Assembly: GCA_029213045.1 (NCBI GenBank)
Contig: JARGPN010000009.1
Span: 310,001-374,000, forward strand
From: Alcanivoracaceae bacterium
Lineage (GTDB): Bacteria > Pseudomonadota > Gammaproteobacteria > Pseudomonadales > Alcanivoracaceae
DNA: 64,000 bases
Direction: 5' to 3'
The translations under genes were made by a program, and so were the position numbers. Below, piece by piece: positions 8,970 through 16,986 of the stretch. The notes under the pieces are model-generated. The model worked only from the letters and a program-made list of their open reading frames with translations. It was not told the DNA's origin and did no database searches. How positions within the stretch are numbered: position 1 is the stretch's first letter; each line of letters opens with the position of its first letter.

Positions 8970-9237
8970 GCCGTCGGAATTGGTCACTGAATGTTCGCTT
9001 GTGTCGGCTGAATTTCGAAAATGTAAGTAGCAACTGAAAAGTGGCCAAGCCTGAACACCTACATTCAGACCGCGTATAGAGTAACCGGAAATGCGTTCAG
9101 ACGCAGCCACGTTGACCCCTTGCACGCAAATATCTAAGGTAGCGCTTCAGTAAAAACGGCTTCCTTTACCTGAGGTTTCGTCGCAACAAGCCCGACCGTT
9201 TGCCGTCACCCTCCCCTAAATCATTCACGGACGCATT

Positions 9238-9729
9238 ATGTTCCCAGTGAAACAGTCGCTGCTCCTCGGCGTTATCACCCTCCTCAGCGCCTGTGGCACC
9301 CACGGCGTAGACAAAGCCATTCGCGCGGCCAATGCACAAAACCACGGTCTTGCTGCTGAGTACTCACCTTTTCGCTACAAAGTCACCGTGAACGACCAAG
9401 GCTCCGGCGTCGCAACAACCGAATGGGCGGGCATCCCCGGAGAGAGCATCACCGCGATCGCGCCTGCAGTGAAGTCCGACATTGAAAACGTGATTAAAAG
9501 GCAGTGCGATTTCGACCCAGAGGATTTGATTGCAACGCGGCTTGTTAGCGCGGTCGAACCCTATTTTTACGAGGTATGGGAGTACCGTGACGATCTGTCT
9601 AAGCGCGAAGATAAGACTTCAGGGCTGAGCGTGATTATCGAGCAACTGCGCAACAACGGCGGCGTCGACTTCCATCTCATTGGAAACTGCCACGCCCACC
9701 CGGGTACAAGCTTCACATTTTCCAACTAA
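9238..9729 (+). CDS. Small putative lipoprotein of unknown function
   Basis: A 163-residue protein with a lipoprotein signal: basic start, hydrophobic stretch and lipobox LLSAC (Cys19). The mature part is hydrophilic and predicted to be periplasmic or on the outer membrane. It has two further Cys residues (RQCDFD and GNCHAHPG) that could form a disulfide. I recognise no family. A strong bidirectional terminator follows at 9742. Confidence 0.65.
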   Translation: MFPVKQSLLLGVITLLSACGTHGVDKAIRAANAQNHGLAAEYSPFRYKVTVNDQGSGVATTEWAGIPGESITAIAPAVKSDIENVIKRQCDFDPEDLIATRLVSAVEPYFYEVWEYRDDLSKREDKTSGLSVIIEQLRNNGGVDFHLIGNCHAHPGTSFTFSN

Positions 9730-9741
9730 ATACCGCATAAA

Positions 9742-9769
9742 AAAGGCCGCGGTTTTAGCCGCGGCCTTT
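9742..9769. terminator. Bidirectional rho-independent terminator
   Basis: AAAGGCCGCGG, a 6-nt loop, then CCGCGGCCTTT. The arms are flanked by A and T runs, so it works on both strands, ending the lipoprotein gene and the convergent crotonase gene. Confidence 0.85.
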
Positions 9770-9802
9770 ATATTTCTCAATAAAGAATTCTTCAGATAAG
9801 GC

Positions 9803-10618
9803 TTACTTCACGCTTCGTGCTGAAAACGAAGGTGCTTCTTTTTTGGTATTACCCTTCACCGCCGCACGTTGATTTTTACCGCCCATCACTCGACGCTGCC
9901 AGCGACGCTCAGAGGATAACGTTTCGTCTTCAGGTGCATGCCAACCTTCCTGCAATAAATACTTGGCCGCCGCCACCGAATCAGGAGAACGCACCGCCAT
10001 TTCTTCCGCTAGCGCTATCGCCTTCTCCACCGGATCTGCTGCCACATGGGTCACCAAACCTAACTGTGCCGCCTCATCGCCAGAAATAATCCGCCCCGAC
10101 ATGGTCAGCTCTTTGGCAACGTCGATACGCACCAATTCACGCATCAGCGCAACGCCACCCATATCCGGAATCAATCCCCACTTGGCTTCCATAATAGAAA
10201 TCTTGGCATCCGGCGTTGTCACACGAATATCAGCGCCCATCGCCAGCTGAATGCCCGCACCAAAACAGTTGCCATGAATCGCAGCAATCACCGGCACACC
10301 CACTTCACGCCACGCCATACTCCAGCTCTGGAAATCGTTACGCATCGGCCACCACAATTGCGTATACGCCAAAGCTGCTTTGGCAGGCTGCCCCATCACG
10401 GTTTTAAAATCTAAACCCGCACAAAAAGACGGACCATCGCCACGCAAAATAACCGCACGAATTTCTTTATCGCCAGCCAGCTTCTTGGCCGCAGTGATCA
10501 CCGCCTTGAGCATCACCATATCCATGCCATTGTGTTTTTCCGGACGGGAAAGAATGACATGCGCAATCGTGCCGACTTTTTCAATACGCACTTGCGCCGT
10601 GGTGGAATTCTCTGACAT
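9803..10618 (-). CDS. Crotonase/enoyl-CoA hydratase-family protein
   Basis: A 271-residue crotonase-fold enzyme acting on acyl-CoA. The oxyanion-hole segments FCAGLDFK and NCFGAGIQLAMGADIR are present. The first hydratase glutamate is Gln here (GAGIQ), whereas the second is kept (IMEAKWG) and an Asp follows (LIPDMGG). Gln/Glu/Asp at these places resembles the dienoyl-CoA isomerase branch (Asp/Glu/Asp) more than true hydratases; this is inference. ATG 10618 has GAGGA seven bases upstream, so it is preferred over in-frame starts up to 10708. Tandem 17-bp repeats lie at 10693-10726 in its promoter region. Confidence 0.85.
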   Translation of the reverse strand: MSENSTTAQVRIEKVGTIAHVILSRPEKHNGMDMVMLKAVITAAKKLAGDKEIRAVILRGDGPSFCAGLDFKTVMGQPAKAALAYTQLWWPMRNDFQSWSMAWREVGVPVIAAIHGNCFGAGIQLAMGADIRVTTPDAKISIMEAKWGLIPDMGGVALMRELVRIDVAKELTMSGRIISGDEAAQLGLVTHVAADPVEKAIALAEEMAVRSPDSVAAAKYLLQEGWHAPEDETLSSERRWQRRVMGGKNQRAAVKGNTKKEAPSFSARSVK

Positions 10619-10990
10619 AAACGTGTCCTCGATAAAATGGGGAACCATCAAATTTCTATCACAATAGATATTCAGTGCCGATACTAGACATCTGTATACA
10701 CTGAACAATTGTATACACTAAACAATGCCACGCCATTTCTGATCGTGAGTTTATACCAGATGCTCGGTCACTTCGCCTTCGCTCACCGTGTCAATCTAGA
10801 GCGTCACGCCTATCATAGGCTAGTACTCATGCCGAGTTGAATGACACTAAATTCACGACATCCACGTTGCATTGCTAATTATCACGTCCGGATTGGCCCA
10901 ACTCGTCCTATAAATTCGACCTAGTGAGCATTACCATCGGGCGCCCTTTACGCACCATACGATTTAAACGAAATCGAACGGAGAGATTTT
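10619..10990. promoter_or_regulatory. Divergent promoter region of the crotonase and reductase genes
   Basis: 372 bases without a supported gene. The main feature is the tandem repeat at 10693-10726. Confidence 0.5.
10693..10726. repeat. Tandem 17-bp direct repeat containing TGTATACA
   Basis: TGTATACACTGAACAAT is followed directly by TGTATACACTAAACAAT, one mismatch in 17. Each copy contains the 8-bp palindrome TGTATACA. The repeats lie 75-108 bases upstream of the crotonase start. Two in-phase copies suggest paired regulator binding; the ATTGTATACA-type core recalls GntR-family (FadR/VanR subgroup) sites, but that is a guess. Confidence 0.45.
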
Positions 10991-12049
10991 ATGAGCCAGC
11001 CCCCTTCCACCGTCCTCGTGACCGGCGCTTCCGGATACATCGCAGGCTGGATCGTTAAATACTTACTCGAAGAAGGACATACGGTTCACGCCACCGTGCG
11101 TGATCCGAACAATAAAAAAAGCATCGCGCATTTAGAAACGCTAGCTGCAGCAGCGTCCGGCACATTGAAATTATTTAAAGCCGACCTTCTCGACGCAAAC
11201 GCCTTTGATGCCGCCATGACCGGCTGCGATATCGTCATGCATACCGCGTCACCATTTATTATTGATGGCTTTACCGATGCCAACGAAGCCTTAGTACGTC
11301 CTGCCGTTGAAGGCACTCGTAATGTATTGGAAGCGGTCAATCGCTGCCCGACCGTTACGCGCGTCGTCCTTACCAGTAGCGTTGCCTCCATCTTCGGCGA
11401 CAACATTGACCTTGCTCGCAGCGGCAAATCAGCGCTTACCGAAGCAGACTGGAACACCACCAGCACGGTAGACCACAACCCTTACCAGTTTTCTAAAGTC
11501 GCCGCTGAACGCGAAGCGTGGAAAATTCACGACCAACAATCGCGCTGGGAGCTCGTGACCATTAACCCAGGCATGGTCTATGGCCCGTCACTGACGAGCG
11601 CCAGTAAATCTGCCAGCATCGATACATTGCGCCAGATGGGCGACGGCCGCTTACGCACCGGCGTGCCGGATTTATCCTACGGCGTGGTCGACGTACGCGA
11701 AGTGGCACAAGCACATTTACTTGCCGCCTTTAATCCCGACGCCACGCATCGCTATATTCTAGTCAACCAAGCGTTGAGCATGCTCGCCATCGCGAAAATC
11801 CTACGCAATGAATTCGGCAGCGCCTATCCGTTCCCGAAAATGCGCGCGCCAAAAATAGTCGTCTGGGCACTCGGCCCAATACTCGGCCCCGTCACACGAA
11901 AATTCATTAGTCGAAACGTCGGCCACAAAGTCAATTTCGACAACAGCCGCAGCCGCGCACTAGGCGTGCAATATCGACCACTTGAAGAAACCTTCCGCGA
12001 GCATTTTCAGCAAGCGCTGGATGATGGGTTGGTAAGGCGACGCGGATAA
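10991..12049 (+). CDS. NAD(P)-dependent reductase, extended SDR (dihydroflavonol-4-reductase-like)
   Basis: A 352-residue extended short-chain dehydrogenase. The Rossmann motif TGASGYIAGWIVKYLL is near residue 12, a Ser pair (LTSSVAS) near residue 127 and the catalytic YQFSK near residue 165. The layout matches the plant-type dihydroflavonol reductase/aldehyde reductase group, which reduces carbonyl groups of aldehydes or cyclic ketones. A GGAGAG box precedes ATG 10991. It is transcribed away from the crotonase and is followed by a strong terminator. Confidence 0.85.
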   Translation: MSQPPSTVLVTGASGYIAGWIVKYLLEEGHTVHATVRDPNNKKSIAHLETLAAAASGTLKLFKADLLDANAFDAAMTGCDIVMHTASPFIIDGFTDANEALVRPAVEGTRNVLEAVNRCPTVTRVVLTSSVASIFGDNIDLARSGKSALTEADWNTTSTVDHNPYQFSKVAAEREAWKIHDQQSRWELVTINPGMVYGPSLTSASKSASIDTLRQMGDGRLRTGVPDLSYGVVDVREVAQAHLLAAFNPDATHRYILVNQALSMLAIAKILRNEFGSAYPFPKMRAPKIVVWALGPILGPVTRKFISRNVGHKVNFDNSRSRALGVQYRPLEETFREHFQQALDDGLVRRRG

Positions 12050-12058
12050 ATGACCACA

Positions 12059-12088
12059 AAAAAACGCGCCTTTTGCGGCGCGTTTTTT
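12059..12088. terminator. Bidirectional rho-independent terminator
   Basis: AAAAAACGCGCC, loop TTTTGC, GGCGCGTTTTTT: a 12-bp stem with runs on both sides, between the convergent reductase and PF10118 genes. Confidence 0.88.
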
Positions 12089-12112
12089 ATCTCGACCCAT
12101 CAATCTCATTCT

Positions 12113-12997
12113 TCAAGCAACCGCTTGTTGCTTCGCCAAGAACTCATCAATCTGTTTCAGGTATTCACGGTTATCGTGGTCCCACGGGTGGAAGTCTGGG
12201 CGGAAATAATCCAGATAGTTGCCTAACTGGCGACGCAGCATGCCGATGTCGCCGAAGGTGAGTTGATACATTTTTTTCCAGCCTTTTAGGTTGGTCAGCT
12301 GCCCTTCTTGGCGGAGCACCGCTAAGAAGGCCGGTATCGTTAAGCCCCAGAAAATCACTGTGGCTAATACCAAACCAAGGCTGCGCAATCCGTAGGCGCC
12401 AACACTTTTGCCCATCACTACTTCCCACACATCATAGGCAACCGCTTTGTGCTCGGTTTCTTCCAATGCGTGCCAACGCCATAAGGCGGCGTATTGCGGA
12501 TCAGCACCAGCGGTAATGCGGGGGTCGCCTAATACTCCGTCGGCCAGTAAGGCGGTAAAGTGCTCTAGCGCAATGGTCGCGCTTAAGCAAAACGCTGCGG
12601 GCATATGCTGGGTTATACGTGCGAGGATGACGCTGACGACATCTTCAAATTGTTTGCCCGCCGGCGCTTTGGCAAAAAAGGCTTCATTGTAAGCGTCGTG
12701 CTCGCGGCCATGCATTGCTTCTTGGCCGATGAATGCGGTCACCGCCTTTTTTAATTCTGGGTCGGTAATTTGATCGCGGTGCGCACGCACTGCATCAATA
12801 AAGAAGCGCTCGCCCACCGGCAAAATTGACGACAGTGTGTTCAAAAATGAGGTAAACACTGGGCCGGCGGAATAGTGCCAATTGCTAATAATGTTGGGGT
12901 CAAAGTTGAACTTCAGATCACGGCGCTCCGGCATCAGCATGGTGCTCACTGCCTGCTTAGCTTTCACCAGGCTCAAAGGCGCTTTTGTCATTTTCAT
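12113..12997 (-). CDS. PF10118-type protein ('metal-dependent hydrolase' family), second copy
   Basis: A 294-residue protein with candidate metal ligands E63, E93-x-x-H96 with H100, E145-H146 and E180-x-x-H183, again the ferritin-like E/ExxH/E/ExxH order. From the GERFFIDAVRAHRDQ segment to QEAMHGREH it is almost identical to the protein at 36169. A hydrophobic stretch near residues 208-228 could associate with a membrane. A GAGGGA lies seven bases before ATG 12997. A perfect 19-bp palindrome at 13121 lies in its upstream region. The enzymatic reaction is not established by sequence. Confidence 0.82.
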   Translation of the reverse strand: MKMTKAPLSLVKAKQAVSTMLMPERRDLKFNFDPNIISNWHYSAGPVFTSFLNTLSSILPVGERFFIDAVRAHRDQITDPELKKAVTAFIGQEAMHGREHDAYNEAFFAKAPAGKQFEDVVSVILARITQHMPAAFCLSATIALEHFTALLADGVLGDPRITAGADPQYAALWRWHALEETEHKAVAYDVWEVVMGKSVGAYGLRSLGLVLATVIFWGLTIPAFLAVLRQEGQLTNLKGWKKMYQLTFGDIGMLRRQLGNYLDYFRPDFHPWDHDNREYLKQIDEFLAKQQAVA

Positions 12998-13330
12998 AGT
13001 GATTCCCTCAGTTCGACGTTAGGCGGCACGCACGCGTGAAACCACCCGTTTAGGTCGCAAGCCAAATACAATCAAAATAATACTTATGTAGTACCCACTT
13101 GTAGCAACAATGGAGACATCATTCAATGTCACATTGAATCAATCCAGCGGGTGGTTTTCGTCAAGATGCACGTATTAATGCGGCCTACAGGGCGACACTG
13201 GGGGTTTGTGCAGGAGGATTGCTCGATAGGAGATTAGATCGGGCCGATGAAATGCGCGACAGAGCGGCGCGGGGATACTCGGAAATTGAAGGTTCAGCGG
13301 TGGCGGGCTCACAGCCACCGGAGGTCAACA
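12998..13330. promoter_or_regulatory. Upstream region of the second PF10118 gene
   Basis: 333 bases with no supported gene between two minus-strand genes. The notable element is the palindrome at 13121-13139. The end near 13331 shows no clear terminator for the nitroreductase gene. Confidence 0.45.
13121..13139. promoter_or_regulatory. Perfect 19-bp palindromic operator
   Basis: ATTCAATGT-C-ACATTGAAT is a perfect 9+9 inverted repeat around one base. It shares the core CAATGTnACATTG with the site at 6320 and lies about 125 bases upstream of the PF10118 gene start at 12997. Confidence 0.7.
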
Positions 13331-14071
13331 CTACACTTCACGGATAAACCGCTCACGCTCAAAGCGCAAGCGCGAGTTATAAATGCCGTTTTCAGCGCGC
13401 TTACCTGCAGCAACAAACATCACAATCTCTGCATCTTTAGGCAACTTCAACGCGCGTTTCGCCCGCACTGCGTCGAAGCCTTCCATGGGACATGTGTCAT
13501 AACCGAATGCACGAAATGCTAGCATCAGATTCTCGGCGGCCAGTGCGGTGCTTTTAACCGCCCACTCGCGCATTTCACGGTGCGAGTACGGGCCGCGCGG
13601 CACTGCACGTTTTAACCCGACCACGGCATATAGCGCTTTCTTGGCGTATCCGAACAGACTGAAGGGCCCCTGCGCATACTGAAAAGGTGCCACGCGACGA
13701 TAAAATCTATCGATGATTTTCGGCACTTTCGAGTCTGGCCACTGACGTAACTGCTCAACACAGTGTTCTCGCCACGTACCGGTACGCGCGACCACTGCGA
13801 TTAGTTGCTGCGACGTACGCGCCGCATTTTGACCAAGGCATGCCTCAATAATTTTTTCCCGCACCGAATCTGTTTTGATCCAATAAAATTCCCATGGTTG
13901 GAGATTGCAGGAATTCGGCGCCAGCATCGCTAAATCGAGACACTGATTCACAATCGTTTCTGGCACAGGCTCATCGGTAAAGCGCCGAACTGATCGACGA
14001 GACTCGACGACTTTAATGAACTCTCTTACATCTATTTCTGGCAGCACGGTGGCCTCCATGGCTTCATCCAT
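13331..14071 (-). CDS. Nitroreductase-family protein
   Basis: A 246-residue FMN-dependent oxidoreductase. The N-terminal ESRRSVRRFTDEPVPE and APNSCNLQPWEFYWIK are the two FMN-binding signatures of PF00881, and a C-terminal segment with MEGFDAVRAKRALKLPKDAEIVMFVAAGKR closes the active site. Members reduce nitro groups, quinones or other acceptors with NAD(P)H. An AGGA lies eight bases before ATG 14071. The central insert (about residues 110-165) is longer and more basic than in minimal family members. It is not clearly in an operon. Confidence 0.85.
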   Translation of the reverse strand: MDEAMEATVLPEIDVREFIKVVESRRSVRRFTDEPVPETIVNQCLDLAMLAPNSCNLQPWEFYWIKTDSVREKIIEACLGQNAARTSQQLIAVVARTGTWREHCVEQLRQWPDSKVPKIIDRFYRRVAPFQYAQGPFSLFGYAKKALYAVVGLKRAVPRGPYSHREMREWAVKSTALAAENLMLAFRAFGYDTCPMEGFDAVRAKRALKLPKDAEIVMFVAAGKRAENGIYNSRLRFERERFIREV

Positions 14072-14382
14072 AGTTTGATTCCTGAAATGTGGAGTGTGTA
14101 AGAAAATGCAGGATGGACGTTATATCAGTGATGCTGGCCACAGTGTAGTTAACAACGCGAAATAAGTTGTCTACTGCTCGTCACGCGCACGATGTTCCTA
14201 CACAGCACGATACTGGAAAAATCACATCACAAAGCCATCGCAAAATTTCGATACCGCTCAAAACACAAAATCTTAAGCATTATAAGTGCGCTACCGTACC
14301 GACCTACTCCACGTGTCCTGCCATCCTGCCAAAGAACCGCCAATTTGCATTTCGCACATTGGCTCATAACACAGAGGTCTAT
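14072..14382. other. Divergent intergenic region, no gene seen
   Basis: 311 bases between the nitroreductase and the Gln-rich peptide gene. The plus-strand frame of the latter is open across part of it, but its translation is not protein-like and has no ribosome binding site. Confidence 0.45.
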
Positions 14383-14607
14383 ATGAACAAGTCAGAGCAG
14401 ATCAGCAGCAAAGGTGACCATGGACATAATGCACCACCCGTTGCGCAGCAAGGCCAAGTGAAAGCATCTTCAACCCAACAAGGCGACAATGCTGGCAAAA
14501 CCAATCCGGTCAAGCAACCTTCGCAGCCACAGCAACAACAGGACTCAAAAACTCAGCAAGACGCAGGCAAAAAGCAAGCGTCCGGCCAGGAGCAAAAGAA
14601 ATCATGA
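14383..14607 (+). CDS. Gln/Lys-rich hydrophilic small protein
   Basis: A 74-residue, strongly hydrophilic, low-complexity protein rich in Gln, Lys, Ser and Asn, without hydrophobic core; predicted to be disordered. ATG 14383 follows an AGAGGT box. Its stop overlaps the start of the csbD-like gene (ATGA, 14604-14607), so the two are translationally coupled. Such hydrophilic partners of CsbD proteins suggest a desiccation or osmotic stress role, which is inference. Confidence 0.6.
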   Translation: MNKSEQISSKGDHGHNAPPVAQQGQVKASSTQQGDNAGKTNPVKQPSQPQQQQDSKTQQDAGKKQASGQEQKKS

Positions 14608-14816
14608 GTATGTTCAATCGAGAGAAGCTGGAAGGACAGTGGAACCAACATTTGGGTTCCGCCAAGATTCTTTGGGGCAAGCTGACTGATGATGAAATTC
14701 TAAAATCGGAAGGCCGTGCTGACAGACTGTCCGGACTAGTTGAAAAACGCTATGCGATCAGTCGAGATCAAGCGGATCAACAAGTTAAGGCCTTTCTAAA
14801 AGGGCACAAGTTCTAA
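14604..14816 (+). CDS. CsbD-family stress-response protein
   Basis: A 70-residue protein matching CsbD (PF05532): EKLEGQWNQHLGSAKILWGKLTDDEI and a later EGRADRLSGLVEKRYAISRDQA. CsbD proteins are small, abundant and induced by general or envelope stress; their biochemical role is unknown. It is coupled to the Gln-rich peptide upstream and followed by a long imperfect hairpin and the BON protein gene. Confidence 0.85.
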   Translation: MSMFNREKLEGQWNQHLGSAKILWGKLTDDEILKSEGRADRLSGLVEKRYAISRDQADQQVKAFLKGHKF

Positions 14817-14824
14817 AAGAACAT

Positions 14825-14871
14825 GGCAGGGCATTCACTTTTTTCTAACGAATAATCGTGAATACCCTGCC
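14825..14871. terminator. Long imperfect hairpin after the CsbD gene
   Basis: Two 14-base arms (14825-14838 and 14858-14871) pair except for one C-A mismatch, with a 19-base loop and a short CTTT after it. It may terminate or stabilise the csbD transcript. Confidence 0.45.
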
Positions 14872-14985
14872 CTTTAATGCTCAGGAAAGAGAACATTTGG
14901 TCTAACTTCGGATCGTCTTTCTCCATATAAGCGGAATACATTTCTTTAGATACATGCATAGAACTTTCTATATTTGGAGTGCCAC

Positions 14986-15825
14986 ATGGAATTCCCACAA
15001 CGAATAGCAACACAACAACTCATCCATATTTTTACCGCTGTTATCTTAATGTTAGGAGGATCAGCGAGCGCCGAAGAGATGGAACAAACATTCGATGATG
15101 TACGTCAGGAAACACAAGTTTGGACAACCTATGCCATAAGCCCCTATTTACGTGCACACAATCTTAGCGTCAGTGTACATAAAGGAAGCGCTGTTATTTC
15201 TGGCAAGGTCGGCGACGGCATTAGTAAAGAACTTGCCGAACAAATTGCCTTCGGTGTTAAAGGTATAAAGAACGTCAACAACAAGATTGTCGTCGAGAAA
15301 GACTACGCAGCACCCGCGATGGACGCCGACAAAAACTACGGAATAACGGTCGAAAATGCGTCAATCAGCGCAGCGGTGCGATCCAAACTTTTTTGGAGCA
15401 AGTACGCTAACGGTTTAGATGTAGACGTTTCAACACATTCGGGAAAAGTGACACTAAAAGGCAAGGCCGATAGCCATAATTTTAAATCAATGGCCTCACG
15501 AATTACGAGAAATACCCGTGGCGTCATAGCCGTCGACAACCAGTTATCCGTCATTGAAAAGGATTCCGAGATGAACGCTAATATGAAAAACAGCGCCAAT
15601 AGCGTCAGTGAAAGCATTTCCGACAGCTGGATTACCGCTAAAGTAAAAACAACCTATATGTATTCAAGCAACGTCAGCAGCAACGATATATCCGTTAAAA
15701 CCGTAGCAGGTGTTGTTGTTTTGGATGGCAAGGTAGACAGCGCAGTAGAGCGATCCCTCGCCGTAGAACTGGCGGAGAATGTTCGTGGCGTAAAACGTGT
15801 CGTTTCTAAAAGTCTCGTCTACTAG
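14986..15825 (+). CDS. Periplasmic protein with three BON domains
   Basis: A 279-residue exported protein. The first ~30 residues form a signal peptide ending ASAEE. Three BON-type repeats follow, each with the pattern of a helix, then VSVHKGSAVISGKVGD, VDVSTHSGKVTLKGKAD or ISVKTVAGVVVLDGKVD and then a helix ending in GVKxV. BON domains bind membranes or phospholipids, and family members such as OsmY respond to osmotic stress. ATG 14986 is chosen because TTGGAG is six bases upstream. Grouped with CsbD and a Crp/Fnr regulator, it fits an envelope-stress set. Confidence 0.85.
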   Translation: MEFPQRIATQQLIHIFTAVILMLGGSASAEEMEQTFDDVRQETQVWTTYAISPYLRAHNLSVSVHKGSAVISGKVGDGISKELAEQIAFGVKGIKNVNNKIVVEKDYAAPAMDADKNYGITVENASISAAVRSKLFWSKYANGLDVDVSTHSGKVTLKGKADSHNFKSMASRITRNTRGVIAVDNQLSVIEKDSEMNANMKNSANSVSESISDSWITAKVKTTYMYSSNVSSNDISVKTVAGVVVLDGKVDSAVERSLAVELAENVRGVKRVVSKSLVY

Positions 15826-15946
15826 GCGGCGTAATTACCAGATGAATAGATAGATGAAATATACCTTCGCAACTACGATTTCCGGGTTGCGACCTGTTGA
15901 TACTATTAACGCTTTATTTAATTTTCACGTCAGTGCCGAGTATTGG

Positions 15947-16672
15947 CTAATTCTCCTTGAATGACGGAGAATTTAATAAACGATCTGTTTCTTTCTTCAC
16001 TACGGCATAGCATTCACAACAAAGCTCTTCAAGCTTGTGGCGGTCTAACACTTTCATATGCCCGCGACTGTATTCAATCACTCCGAGCTTATGCAGCTTT
16101 CCTGCGGCTTCGGTAACACCCTCACGACGCACACCCAACATATTAGCGATCAGCTCTTGTGTCATGTTGAGTTCATTGCTTGGTAAGCGATCGAGCGATA
16201 AAAGCAACCAACGGCAAATTTGCTGATCGATGGTGTGATGTCGATTACACACCGCCGTCTGCGCCATCTGTGTAATCAGTGCTTGCGTGTAACGCAGCAT
16301 AAGTCGCATTAATTCGTTATGCCGATTAAATTCCGCTTTAAGATGTTCACGGGACAACCGGTAAGCGCTTCCCGCGCTTTGCACCACTGCTCTGCTCGGC
16401 GTGCTTTCGCCCCCCATAAACACGGCAATGCCAACCATGCCGTCATTTCCCACCACGGATATTTCTGCGGAGGAGCCATCCTCCATCACATATAGCAGTG
16501 ACACGATGGAGTCAGCAGGGAAATACACAAAATTTAATTCGTCGCCGGATTCATAGACCGCCTGCCCTAACGGAAAATCAATCAACTCAAGCTGTGGAAA
16601 AATGCGCTGCTGAACGTCTGCTGATAACGCCGCAAGCAAGTGATTTTGTTGCGGAAAGATGTCTGTGCTCAT
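15947..16672 (-). CDS. Crp/Fnr-family transcriptional regulator
   Basis: A 241-residue protein with an N-terminal cyclic-nucleotide-binding-like beta barrel (FPLGQAVYESGDELNFVYFP to GGESTPSRAVVQSAG) and a C-terminal winged helix (MTQELIANMLGVRREGVTEA as recognition region). The cAMP-binding Arg-Ser motif of CRP is not evident, and the N-terminal cysteines of FNR are missing, so another signal is sensed. A near-perfect ribosome binding site, AAGGAGG, precedes the ATG. It runs convergently with the BON gene. Confidence 0.88.
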   Translation of the reverse strand: MSTDIFPQQNHLLAALSADVQQRIFPQLELIDFPLGQAVYESGDELNFVYFPADSIVSLLYVMEDGSSAEISVVGNDGMVGIAVFMGGESTPSRAVVQSAGSAYRLSREHLKAEFNRHNELMRLMLRYTQALITQMAQTAVCNRHHTIDQQICRWLLLSLDRLPSNELNMTQELIANMLGVRREGVTEAAGKLHKLGVIEYSRGHMKVLDRHKLEELCCECYAVVKKETDRLLNSPSFKEN

Positions 16673-16852
16673 TTTTGCCTCCTTGCATGATCACGAATAA
16701 TAGAAGACACCCTCCGCGGGGAGCGACGCGCACTAGAAAAAAGTCTAGCGTATCGCAACGCATGCCAGCGGCAAGACTACACCTGCCAGCAACAATACGA
16801 TATACGTATTAAAGGTGCTTTCTTGTCACGACTAAACAACACGAGGTTCGCT

Positions 16853-16954
16853 ATGAGCAACGTCTTATCTGATGTTTCTACTAACGAGCCCCCCCAGAAA
16901 AGAAGTAAAAATAAGAACACACTAAAAAGCCCAGCATATCGCTGGGCTTTTTAG
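16853..16954 (+). CDS. Possible 33-residue ORF ending inside a terminator
   Basis: ATG 16853 has GAGG seven bases upstream, and the frame (MSNVLSDVSTNEPPQKRSKN...) ends at TAG 16952 within the second arm of the terminator. The peptide is basic and unlike any family I know. It may be a small gene or a decayed fragment. Confidence 0.25.
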   Translation: MSNVLSDVSTNEPPQKRSKNKNTLKSPAYRWAF

Positions 16955-16955
16955 T
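16921..16955. terminator. Bidirectional rho-independent terminator
   Basis: ACTAAAAAGCCCAGC, loop ATATC, GCTGGGCTTTTTAGT: a perfect 15-bp stem ending the minus-strand beta-oxidation operon and any plus-strand transcript. Confidence 0.9.
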
Positions 16956-16986
16956 GTCTACAAGCAAGCTATATCAGTAGCGAGAC

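Larger units (their letters stand above)
16673..16986. other. Intergenic region with a possible 33-codon ORF and a terminator
   Basis: 314 bases between the Crp/Fnr gene and the end of the beta-oxidation gene. It contains the small frame at 16853-16954 and the strong terminator at 16921-16955. Confidence 0.5.

Noticed and set aside
13247-13522. 91-codon plus-strand frame overlapping the end of the nitroreductase gene
   Set aside because: It is antisense to conserved nitroreductase sequence and its translation has no protein-like pattern.
14813-15013. 66-codon minus-strand frame between the CsbD and BON genes
   Set aside because: It overlaps the start of the well-supported BON gene and a hairpin, and no start in it has a good ribosome binding site.
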